Below are positions 1 through 6,099 of a DNA stretch of 6,444 nucleotides, piece by piece. Position numbers and translations under genes: made by a program. The notes under the pieces are model-generated. The model did no database searches. It saw nothing but the letters and a program-made list of their open reading frames with translations, and was not told where the DNA came from. Location: the NCBI GenBank assembly GCA_025928215.1, contig JAICJW010000262.1:1-6444 (forward strand), given 5' to 3'. Numbering within the stretch: the stretch's first letter is position 1; each line of letters starts with the position of its first letter. This DNA comes from Chloroflexia bacterium (GTDB lineage: Bacteria > Chloroflexota > Chloroflexia > Thermomicrobiales > JALYUS01).

Positions 1-1
1 C

Positions 2-1147
2 GCCCTGCGCGCCGAGCGGCAACGACTCGCGAATGCCTCGAACCTTCAGGTAATCGCCGACACGGTCTATCGCACGCTCCGCGAGGGGGCGCCGCCGCGT
101 GGTACCAGCGTCGTTGAGGGGCTGCGCGAGGTCGCGAAAAACCTCGGCGAACTGGCGAAACTCGACCCCGCGCTGGCTGAAGCGGAGAGCGAAGTAGACG
201 AAATGGTCTACCTGCTCGAAGATGTGGCGGCGACCGTCCGCACCTATCGGGACACGGTGGAAGACAACCCGGCGCGGCTGGCGGACGTCGAAGAACGGCT
301 CGCGCTCATCCGCGATCTGGAGCGCAAGTATGGCGGCACGGTCGAGGAAGTGCTGACGTTCGGGGAAGAGGCGCAGCGCGAGTTGGCGACCCTGGAAGGG
401 AGCGAGGAACGGCTCGCCCAGTTACGCGAGGAAGAGGTGGCCGCGCTCCGTCAGATCGGCGAGCGAGCCGGAAAACTCTCACAACTGCGTCAGAAGGCGG
501 CGTCGCGGCTCGCCAAAGCGGTGGAGGCGGCCATCGCTCACCTCGCGATGGGCCGCACCCGGTTCACCGTCTACCAATCGCAGGAGGACGACCCGGAGGG
601 CGCGCCCGTCGGTGGCGACGACGGCAATACTCGCCACCTCGCCTTCGATGCGCGCGGCGTGGATCGCGTCGAATTCCTGATCGCCCCGAATGCTGGTGAA
701 GCGCCGAAACCGCTCGCGCGGATTGCCTCCGGTGGTGAAACCGCGCGCCTGATGCTCGCCCTTAAATCCGTCCTCGCGGCGGCGGATGCCACACCGACGC
801 TGGTCTTCGACGAGGTGGATGTCGGTATCGGCGGGCGGAGCGGCCAAGTCGTCGGCGAAACCCTCTCGGCCCTCGCCCGCACCCATCAGGTGCTCTGCAT
901 CACTCACCTCGCGCAGGTCGCCGCCTTCGCGGACGGTCATTTCCGCATCGTCAAGCGCGACGTGCGCGGCCGGACGATCTCGGATGTCGAACGGCTGGAC
1001 GACGCCGAACGGATCGAGGAACTGGCGGTGATGCTCGACGGCGTCCCGATCACCCCCGCCGCTCGGGCCAGCGCGCGTGACCTTGCGCAGCGTGCCGCCG
1101 CCCAGAAGGCGGCGACGGAGCCAGCGCGGCAGCCCGCCGCCGATTAG
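2..1147 (+). CDS. recN: DNA repair protein RecN, C-terminal part (5' end outside window)
   Basis: RecN is an SMC-like ATPase that acts in recombinational repair of double-strand breaks, probably by tethering DNA ends in the cytoplasm. The frame is open from base 2 with no start needed, giving 381 residues; full RecN is about 550-570, so about 170-190 N-terminal residues with the Walker A site lie off the left edge. Residues about 1-190 are Glu/Arg/Leu-rich and look like the coiled-coil arms, including the family-like stretch ending in LERKYGGTVEEVL. The C-terminal ATPase half is intact: ABC signature SGGE (residues 243-246, bases 728-739), Walker B LVFDEVDVGIGG (from residue 267, bases 800-835) and the H-loop ITHLAQVA (His at about 302). 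It ends in a short Ala-rich tail and TAG. The family assignment is secure. The gene converges on the DUF4349 gene. Confidence 0.96.
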   Translation, partial: ALRAERQRLANASNLQVIADTVYRTLREGAPPRGTSVVEGLREVAKNLGELAKLDPALAEAESEVDEMVYLLEDVAATVRTYRDTVEDNPARLADVEERLALIRDLERKYGGTVEEVLTFGEEAQRELATLEGSEERLAQLREEEVAALRQIGERAGKLSQLRQKAASRLAKAVEAAIAHLAMGRTRFTVYQSQEDDPEGAPVGGDDGNTRHLAFDARGVDRVEFLIAPNAGEAPKPLARIASGGETARLMLALKSVLAAADATPTLVFDEVDVGIGGRSGQVVGETLSALARTHQVLCITHLAQVAAFADGHFRIVKRDVRGRTISDVERLDDAERIEELAVMLDGVPITPAARASARDLAQRAAAQKAATEPARQPAAD

Positions 1148-1211
1148 CGCGTTTCCTGGAGCGGTTTTTCGGAGCGATTGCCCCATGTGAGAAGAAGCAT
1201 TCAGAGGTATT

Positions 1212-2303
1212 TTATTGCTCCGGCCGATCCGACGATTCGTGTGCCGAGACCGGAACGAGCGCGGAGCGACGGCGGCGGGCGAGCAGGATGATCGCGACGA
1301 CGAGCGGAATTTCGATCCACCAACCACCGATCAGAATGGCAATCAATGCATCCGCGACGTGTTGCAGGCCATTGACCGAGCGATTCCATGCCTCTTGCAC
1401 CGAGTGGCCGAAATTCCACGTCGCAACGGGTGTGACGGGTTCCGTCTTCGCGGGCGGCGGCACGGGCAAGATGGAGACCGAGATGGTGCTGAAGGCAGTG
1501 CGGGTATCGTAGTAGTTGATTTTCCCCTTGATGCGCTCCAGATCGCTCTGCACATTGTTCAACTGTGCCTGCACCTTCAGGGTATCATCTACCGTCGTCG
1601 CCTTGCCGAGCAGCGACTGCAATTGCAGCGTCGTCGCTTCAAGCGTGCGCTGGCGCGCCTGCAAGTCCACGTAGTCCTCCGTGACATCCTGCGCTGTGCT
1701 CTGCTCCTTCTCGACCTTCACCGCGTAGCCGCGCACGCGATCCATCGCATCCCGGAATCGCTCGGACGGCACGCGAAAGGAGACGTCGGCCCGGACATTC
1801 TCATCCGTCCCGCTCGTGTTTGAGGTGAGGACGGCGCCACCATACGCGCTCGCGATATTCCAGATCGCATCCTGCGTCCCGGTAACGTCCTTCGCCGTGA
1901 TCGTCAATGAGCCGGTGCGGATGATCTTCTGGTCAATCGTCTGCGGCGGCAGTGGGGCATTGAGCACCGTGCTCGCGTCGCTGCTCGGTGCGCCTCCGCT
2001 TGCGGTGCGGCTCCCCGAACTCGCGGCAGTCGTTCCGGCTGGCATTGGCACACCGATAGCAGGGGCCGCACGACCCGCTGCGGCTGTTGCTGGCGCAGGG
2101 GGAGCGGTGGTCGGCATGGCCGCATTGGTGTATGCCGGTAGCGCGTTCGGCATCGGCTGGGCACTCTTTCCCTCCGAACCGGGCGCACCGCTGTGCCGGC
2201 CAAGAATCATCGCCGCGACGAGCGCAATGACGACGATGCCGCCAACCGTTGCGCCGACGCGCCAGAAACGCGATACACCACGGAGCCGTTTTGAGCCGTT
2301 CAC
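1212..2303 (-). CDS. DUF4349 domain membrane-anchored protein
   Basis: A 363-residue envelope protein of unknown function. Residues about 16-35 form a hydrophobic helix after a basic N-terminus, so an uncleaved anchor or signal peptide. No lipobox cysteine is present, although many DUF4349 proteins are lipoproteins. Residues about 38-120 are a low-complexity Ala/Pro/Thr/Ser/Gly linker. The DUF4349 domain spans about 125-280, with the family-typical opening IIRTGSLTITAKDV, the RVPSERF motif, and DVTEDYVDLQARQRTLEAT leading into a coiled-coil hairpin (about 205-262) before a final strand FSTISVSI. Residues about 318-342 are a second membrane helix followed by RRRR, then a short polar tail. The predicted topology puts the DUF4349 domain outside the membrane between two anchors. 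The GTG start is supported by an excellent Shine-Dalgarno sequence six bases upstream. The family call is confident; function is not known, and a link to envelope stress or adhesion would be a guess. Confidence 0.9.
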   Translation of the reverse strand: MNGSKRLRGVSRFWRVGATVGGIVVIALVAAMILGRHSGAPGSEGKSAQPMPNALPAYTNAAMPTTAPPAPATAAAGRAAPAIGVPMPAGTTAASSGSRTASGGAPSSDASTVLNAPLPPQTIDQKIIRTGSLTITAKDVTGTQDAIWNIASAYGGAVLTSNTSGTDENVRADVSFRVPSERFRDAMDRVRGYAVKVEKEQSTAQDVTEDYVDLQARQRTLEATTLQLQSLLGKATTVDDTLKVQAQLNNVQSDLERIKGKINYYDTRTAFSTISVSILPVPPPAKTEPVTPVATWNFGHSVQEAWNRSVNGLQHVADALIAILIGGWWIEIPLVVAIILLARRRRSALVPVSAHESSDRPEQ

Positions 2304-2317
2304 CGACTACCTCCTTT
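2304..2317 (-). promoter_or_regulatory. Strong ribosome binding site of the DUF4349 gene
   Basis: The minus strand reads AAAGGAGG (bases 2317-2310), followed by a six-base spacer and the GTG at 2303. This near-perfect match to the anti-Shine-Dalgarno sequence fixes the GTG as the start. Confidence 0.85.
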
Positions 2318-2324
2318 CAGTCTC

Positions 2325-2344
2325 GTCACGGCACGTGCCGCGAC
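2325..2344. promoter_or_regulatory. Operator-like palindrome upstream of the DUF4349 gene
   Basis: The core CGGCACGTGCCG (2329-2340) is a perfect 12-base palindrome. After one mismatched pair, three more outer pairs match (GTC at 2325-2327 with GAC at 2342-2344), giving 18 of 20 symmetric positions. It lies 7 bases upstream of the Shine-Dalgarno sequence. A second perfect inverted repeat, CATCGC/GCGATG with a five-base loop, abuts it at 2344-2360. There is no T-tract, so neither is a terminator. A regulator site or a 5'-UTR hairpin are both possible; the symmetry is seen directly and the role is inferred. Confidence 0.45.
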
Positions 2345-2383
2345 ATCGCGCTTTGCGATGGGCATGGAAGGAGGACGTTGAGG

Positions 2384-2409
2384 ATTAATGAATTGTTCCC
2401 ATGTGTCAC
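2384..2409 (-). promoter_or_regulatory. Weak candidate promoter for the DUF4349 gene
   Basis: The only AT-rich island in the 119-base gap upstream of the DUF4349 gene lies here. Minus-strand GTGACA (2409-2404) resembles a -35 box, and ATTAAT (2389-2384) could be a -10, but the 14-base spacing is short for a sigma-70 promoter. If real, it would leave a leader of about 70 bases containing both inverted repeats at 2325-2360. Sequence resemblance only. Confidence 0.2.
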
Positions 2410-2422
2410 GCGCTCGCGGCGA

Positions 2423-2641
2423 TCAGCCGTTCACGAACATGTCCGCGCCGCCGACAATCGTTCGGCGGGGCGTGATTGCGCGGATGTCATTAGTCGGGCA
2501 GGTGAAGATGTCCCGGTCGAGGGCGACGAAATCGGCGAGCATGCCCGGTGCAATCGTGCCGCGCGTTCCCTCCAAGCGCATCGCAAAGGTGGCGCCGGTC
2601 GTGGAGAGGCGGGTCGCCTCTTCGCGCGTCAGCGATGCGGC
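2423..2641 (-). pseudogene. C-terminal remnant of a YtcJ-like amidohydrolase (amidohydrolase family 3)
   Basis: The minus strand encodes 72 residues with no credible start: SLTREEATRLSTTGATFAMR, then the hallmark G-T-I-A-P-G-M-L-A-D-F-V-A-L-D-R-D-I-F block, then TPRRTIVGGADMFVNG and TGA. This matches the C-terminus of YtcJ-type metal-dependent hydrolases, where the LTREEA helix is followed by G-x-I-x-PGKLADLVVLDRD and a closing TVVGG strand. About 450 upstream residues, including all metal ligands and the catalytic barrel, are missing, so it cannot be an active hydrolase. The conserved residues are still readable without a frameshift, suggesting recent truncation. It begins directly after the TGA of the upstream 238-residue gene and lies in the same frame as it. 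An internal ATG (minus strand, in ATFAMRLEG) could start a peptide of about 52 residues, but I see no reason to call it a gene. Confidence 0.75.
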
Positions 2642-3358
2642 TCACTCCTCCCACTGCTCCTCCGCGAGCCGCACAGCGTACAGCACACCGGCCATCGTGA
2701 AGCGAAATTCCGTCGGCACGACCCATCGCCCGACATCCTTGACAGTAATCAGGCTCTCCGCCATCTCCACGTCATTCCCCCATCGCGTGATGGCGAACGT
2801 CTCGCGCGAGCCGGACAAGCGGCGATTGATGACATAGACGGTCGGTCGGGCCGCCATCAGGCCGTTCACGTCGTGCGTGAGCAGATCGAGCCAGAGACAG
2901 GGGCGCCGGTGTGGCCCCGATACGGTGCGGTCTATCGCCGCGATGTGGAGGCCATCGAAGAGAATCGGGTGCGCTTCAATCGTGTATCCCGGCTCCATCC
3001 GAAAGGTCTGCGTCCGCTGCACGGCGCCCTCGGCCTTGCTACTCAGAACGCGTGTGATGGCAACGGCATCCCGCTCGAGATTCGCGGAGACCTCCATCGT
3101 GTCCGCGTCCTTCGTGACGGACATCGCCAGTGCCGTTGGCCGCCCCGTCGCATCGAGAGAGAGGGCCGCCGTGTACCGATGGCCGAACTCTGCCGCCGCA
3201 AGGGCATCTGTTTCCGTCGAGAAGAGATACCCCGACGCGGCACGGAGAATACGCCAGCGCTCGGTGATCGGCAGCGGCTTGTTATCCGCCAGCCACTGAT
3301 ACGCACCGGAGGCGATCAGGGCAGTTTCATGTGGGAGAAGCGGTCGTTCGCTGGTCAT
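2642..3358 (-). CDS. Hypothetical protein, 238 residues, beta-rich, unrecognised
   Basis: I do not recognise the family. The start is well supported: an ATG with AGGGGG six bases upstream (3370-3365). There is no signal peptide or membrane helix, so it is probably cytoplasmic. Residues about 33-222 alternate short hydrophobic and polar stretches typical of a beta sandwich or barrel: ERWRILRAASGYLFSTETDA, HRYTAALSLDATGRPTALAM, the long strand pair around ANLERDAVAITRVLSSKAEG, YTIEAHPILFDGLHIAAI, TVYVINRRLSGSRETFAIT and WVVPTEFRFTMAGVLYAVRL. This general pattern recalls DUF3108-like or glycolipid-binding beta folds, but no specific motif supports that. It follows the lon terminator, so it probably has its own promoter in 3371-3427, where I see no clear -35/-10 pair. 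Its codon use resembles that of its neighbours. It ends in EEQWEE and TGA, immediately followed in frame by the amidohydrolase remnant. Confidence 0.75.
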   Translation of the reverse strand: MTSERPLLPHETALIASGAYQWLADNKPLPITERWRILRAASGYLFSTETDALAAAEFGHRYTAALSLDATGRPTALAMSVTKDADTMEVSANLERDAVAITRVLSSKAEGAVQRTQTFRMEPGYTIEAHPILFDGLHIAAIDRTVSGPHRRPCLWLDLLTHDVNGLMAARPTVYVINRRLSGSRETFAITRWGNDVEMAESLITVKDVGRWVVPTEFRFTMAGVLYAVRLAEEQWEE

Positions 3359-3427
3359 CCTTCGCCCCCTTGTTCAGTGACAAGCATCCTACCATGTATG
3401 CTGGCGAACAACGAAGCAACGGCAAAG

Positions 3428-3461
3428 AAACGATGAAGCGGGGAAGCGCCGGCTTCCCCGC
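3428..3461 (-). terminator. Intrinsic terminator of lon
   Basis: A perfect 10-base stem, GCGGGGAAGC (3438-3447) with GCTTCCCCGC (3452-3461), closes a four-base loop. Read on the minus strand the hairpin is followed by the T-rich run TTCATCGTTTCTTT. It begins 30 bases after the lon TAG. The plus-strand side has no T-tract, so it is directional and separates lon from the downstream 238-residue gene. Confidence 0.8.
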
Positions 3462-3491
3462 ACATGCACTCAGGAACGGTTCCGACGTCGG

Positions 3492-5963
3492 CTATTGCGG
3501 CTCGTCAGTGATAATCGCGATGTCCTGCACGATCTCAATGCGGTGCGGCTCCGGCTGGATCACTTCGTCTACCGGGGCGGGCTGCGCGGCGGCGGCATCC
3601 GTCTGCGGTAGCGGAGGCGGCGTATCGAAGACGAGCGCCGCCGCGATCACCTCGTCCATGTGCGTCACCCAGACCATGTGCATGTCGCGCAGGATGTCCT
3701 TCGGGATCTTCACCGCGTCGGTACGGTTCTCCGCCGGTGCGATCACCGTACGGATGCCGAGCCGGTGCGCCGCAAGCACTTTCTCCTTCAAGCCGCCGAT
3801 TGCCATGATCCGCCCGCGGAGGGTGATCTCACCCGTCATCGCGACATCATGGCGGACGGGCCGCTTGGTGAGCGCCGAAACGAGCGCCGTCACCATCGTC
3901 ACACCGGCGGAGGGGCCGTCCTTCGGGGTCGCGCCTTCCGGGAGATGGATATGTACGTCCGTCGTCCGCTGAAACTCCGCGTCAATTTTGAGCGCGGCGG
4001 CGCGCGAGCGGGCATATGACTGGGCCGCGCGGGCCGACTCCTGCATGACATCACCCGCCCGCCCCGTGATCGTCATCTGGCCATGCCCCGGCATCGTCGC
4101 AACCTCAACGGGCAGGATGTCTCCGCCCGCCACTTCCGAGACGCAGAGGCCGATCGCGACGCCAATCTGGTTCTCGCGCAAGTCATGGTCCGTCCCGAAG
4201 CGTGGCGGGCCGAGGAACTCTTCCAGTTTCGCCTGCGTGATCTTCAACTTCTTCGACCGCTTGCCGGCCTCCGCGACGGCGATGCGCGCCGCCTTGCGGC
4301 AAACGCTGCCAACTTGCCGTTCGAGCGACCGCACGCCTGCCTCACGCGTGTAATGGCGCACAATCAGCCGTATGCTCGCCGGAGGGAGATCAATGAACCC
4401 CGCGTCAAGCCCGTGACTCTCCGCCTGCTTGGGTAGGAGATGACGGCGGCAGATCTCGATCTTCTCCTCCTCGGTGTAGCCGCCGATTTCGATGATCTCC
4501 ATCCGGTCCCGCAGTGGCCGCGGGATATTGCCGAGGTAATTACCCGTCGTGATGAACAGCACATCGGAGAGGTCATACGGCAGATCGAGGTAATGATCCA
4601 CGAAGGCGTGATTTTGCTCCGGGTCGAGCACTTCGAGCATCGCCGAGGCAGGATCGCCGCGGAAGTCCGCGCTCATCTTGTCTATCTCGTCCAGCAGAAT
4701 CACCGGATTGAGCGTGCCCGCTTGCTTGATCGCATGGACGATGCGGCCGGGGAAGGCACCAATGTACGTCCGCCGGTGGCCGCGAATATCCGCCTCATCG
4801 CGCACGCCGCCGAGCGAGACGCGAACAAATTTGCGATCCATCGCCCGCGCAATCGAACGACCGAGCGAGGTCTTTCCGACACCGGGCGGACCGACGAAAC
4901 AGAGGATCGTCGGCATGTGCCGTGTGACGCCACGTTCCGCGACTAACTTGCGCACGGCGAGGAAATCGAGAATGCGCTCCTTGACGTGCTCCAGGCTGTC
5001 GTGATCCTCATCAAGGACGTTCTGCGCGAGGGCGAGATCGAGCCGGTCCGTCGTCCGCTCCGTCCACGGGAGGGCGAGTACCCAATCCAGGTACGTGCGG
5101 ACAACCGTTGCCTCAGCGGAAACGCCGGGCATCCGCTCCAGTCGCGCCAACTCGCGGCGCAGGCGATCCTCGATGTCGGCGGGCAATCCCCGCTCCGCGA
5201 TCTTGACTCGCAACATTTCGATGTCGTTTTGTGTTGTCTCACCCAGTTCGTCATGAATCGCTTTCAATTGCTCGCGCAGGTAATACTCGCGCTGATTTTT
5301 ATCAATCTGCTCGCGCACCCGGTCTTTAATTTTCTGTTCGAGATCAACGACTTCCAGTTCACCGGAGAGGACAATCGCCAGCCGCTCGAGCCGCTTCAGT
5401 TTATTCGCTTCCTCAAGCAGCGCCTGCCGCTCTTTGGGGTCATTAACCAGGACGGCCAGCACATCACCAAGGTGGCCGACATCGCTCGCGTTATTGGCGG
5501 CGTCCACGAGATCATTCGCCGTCGTACCGCGCAGTTTCGCGTACTTACCGAGCAGCTCGCGGATCTGCCGCGCCCAGGCACGATTCTCCTGCTCGAATCC
5601 GGCCTGCTCGTACATCTCCTCAACGCCGACGAAATAGCAGGGCTTCGTCGCCTCCGTGCCCGTGATCCGCACGCGGCACAGCCCTTCCAGCGAGACAACG
5701 ATCACGCCGCCCTGCTCGCGGTCCGATTCCTTAATGCGGCAGAGCGTCCCGACCTCGTAGACATCGCTCGGTGTCGGCTCCTCCACATTCGGATCGCGCA
5801 ACGCCGACGCGACAAGGTACTGATCCCGCTCCATCGCCTCTTCAATCGCATCGAGCGAGCGCGGTCGGCCAACATGGATTTTCGTCGTACTCTGCGGAAA
5901 GACGACGATATTCTTGAGCGCCAGTAGCGGATACCGTGGCGCGAACCCATCTAACGAACTCAT
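3492..5963 (-). CDS. lon: ATP-dependent protease Lon (LonA)
   Basis: Lon is a cytoplasmic AAA+ serine protease that degrades misfolded and regulatory proteins. Numbered from the ATG at 5963 (823 residues): the substrate-binding LAN domain starts at YPLLALKNIVVFPQ (about 11-24) and is followed by a helical region (YYLREQLKAIHDELGE, about 227-242). The AAA+ module has Walker A GPPGVGKTS (358-366), Walker B VILLDEIDK (421-429), sensor 1 ITTGN (about 471-475) and the family signature SAMLEVLDPEQN. The protease domain has catalytic Ser685 in PKDGPSAGV and Lys728 in GGLKEKVLAAHR, 43 residues apart as in E. coli (679/722). A Pro/Ala-rich tail of about 45 residues extends past the usual end. The frame is open to a GTG at 6077 (861 residues). 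I prefer 5963 because that extension is Arg/Gly-rich with unusual GGG/AGG codons, the GTG has no well-spaced ribosome site, and the catalytic numbering fits the family. Confidence 0.95.
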   Translation of the reverse strand: MSSLDGFAPRYPLLALKNIVVFPQSTTKIHVGRPRSLDAIEEAMERDQYLVASALRDPNVEEPTPSDVYEVGTLCRIKESDREQGGVIVVSLEGLCRVRITGTEATKPCYFVGVEEMYEQAGFEQENRAWARQIRELLGKYAKLRGTTANDLVDAANNASDVGHLGDVLAVLVNDPKERQALLEEANKLKRLERLAIVLSGELEVVDLEQKIKDRVREQIDKNQREYYLREQLKAIHDELGETTQNDIEMLRVKIAERGLPADIEDRLRRELARLERMPGVSAEATVVRTYLDWVLALPWTERTTDRLDLALAQNVLDEDHDSLEHVKERILDFLAVRKLVAERGVTRHMPTILCFVGPPGVGKTSLGRSIARAMDRKFVRVSLGGVRDEADIRGHRRTYIGAFPGRIVHAIKQAGTLNPVILLDEIDKMSADFRGDPASAMLEVLDPEQNHAFVDHYLDLPYDLSDVLFITTGNYLGNIPRPLRDRMEIIEIGGYTEEEKIEICRRHLLPKQAESHGLDAGFIDLPPASIRLIVRHYTREAGVRSLERQVGSVCRKAARIAVAEAGKRSKKLKITQAKLEEFLGPPRFGTDHDLRENQIGVAIGLCVSEVAGGDILPVEVATMPGHGQMTITGRAGDVMQESARAAQSYARSRAAALKIDAEFQRTTDVHIHLPEGATPKDGPSAGVTMVTALVSALTKRPVRHDVAMTGEITLRGRIMAIGGLKEKVLAAHRLGIRTVIAPAENRTDAVKIPKDILRDMHMVWVTHMDEVIAAALVFDTPPPLPQTDAAAAQPAPVDEVIQPEPHRIEIVQDIAIITDEPQ

Positions 5964-5967
5964 CAAA

Positions 5968-5981
5968 CCCTGCCCCCTCCC
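5968..5981 (-). promoter_or_regulatory. Ribosome binding site supporting the Lon ATG at 5963
   Basis: Upstream of ATG 5963 the minus strand reads GGGAGGGGGCAGGG (5981-5968) followed by TTTG. GGAGGGG sits about 10 bases from the ATG and AGGG about 4 bases. The alternative GTG at 6077 has only GAGG two bases away, which is too close, and GAGGAGG (6101-6095) 17 bases away, which is too far. Confidence 0.5.
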
Positions 5982-6013
5982 GGTTGCCACCGCTCCCGTG
6001 ACTTCCGGCTCCT

Positions 6014-6040
6014 CAGGGCGACGGACAATTCGCCGCCCTG
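6014..6040 (-). other. Inverted repeat in the lon leader (possible RNA hairpin)
   Basis: Bases 6014-6023 and 6031-6040 form a 10-pair stem around a seven-base loop. One pair is A/C on the plus strand but a G-U wobble in the lon transcript, so the hairpin favours minus-strand RNA. It lies about 50 bases upstream of ATG 5963 and has no T-tract, so it is not a terminator. If lon actually starts at 6077, it would fall inside the coding region. Confidence 0.35.
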
Positions 6041-6099
6041 CCCTCTTCCCGACACGCGTATCACTCGATGCGTTCACGGCCTCGATGCAATCGGCCTCC

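Noticed and set aside
1148..1211. Possible bidirectional terminator between recN and the DUF4349 gene
   Set aside because: The gap has one short T run and a direct repeat GGAGCG (1158-1163, 1171-1176), but I found no stem-loop next to a T-tract on either strand. A GCGGC/GCCGC pairing at the recN stop is too short and too far from the T run.
479..1327. A 282-codon minus-strand open frame across the 3' end of recN and into the DUF4349 gene
   Set aside because: It overlaps the conserved RecN ATPase motifs on the other strand and has a low-complexity basic product; not a credible gene.
2642..2644. The TGA as a recoded (selenocysteine or readthrough) codon
   Set aside because: The remnant lacks its catalytic domain, no known selenoprotein family is involved, and TGA also ends rsmI and the remnant itself. 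Truncation is the simpler explanation.
3371..3427. Promoter for the 238-residue gene
   Set aside because: Weak combinations exist on the minus strand (TTCGTT and TAGGAT about 18 bases apart), but the match is too poor to annotate.
2249..3436. A 395-codon open frame on the plus strand, longer than the minus-strand gene it covers
   Set aside because: It is antisense to the 238-residue gene, the amidohydrolase remnant and the DUF4349 start. Its product is Arg/His-rich without domain-like patterns, as expected for a shadow frame in GC-rich DNA, while the minus strand has ribosome sites and recognisable homology.
4986..5927. A 313-codon open frame on the plus strand inside lon
   Set aside because: It lies wholly antisense to well-conserved Lon sequence and has no plausible ribosome site or family; it is a GC-driven shadow frame.
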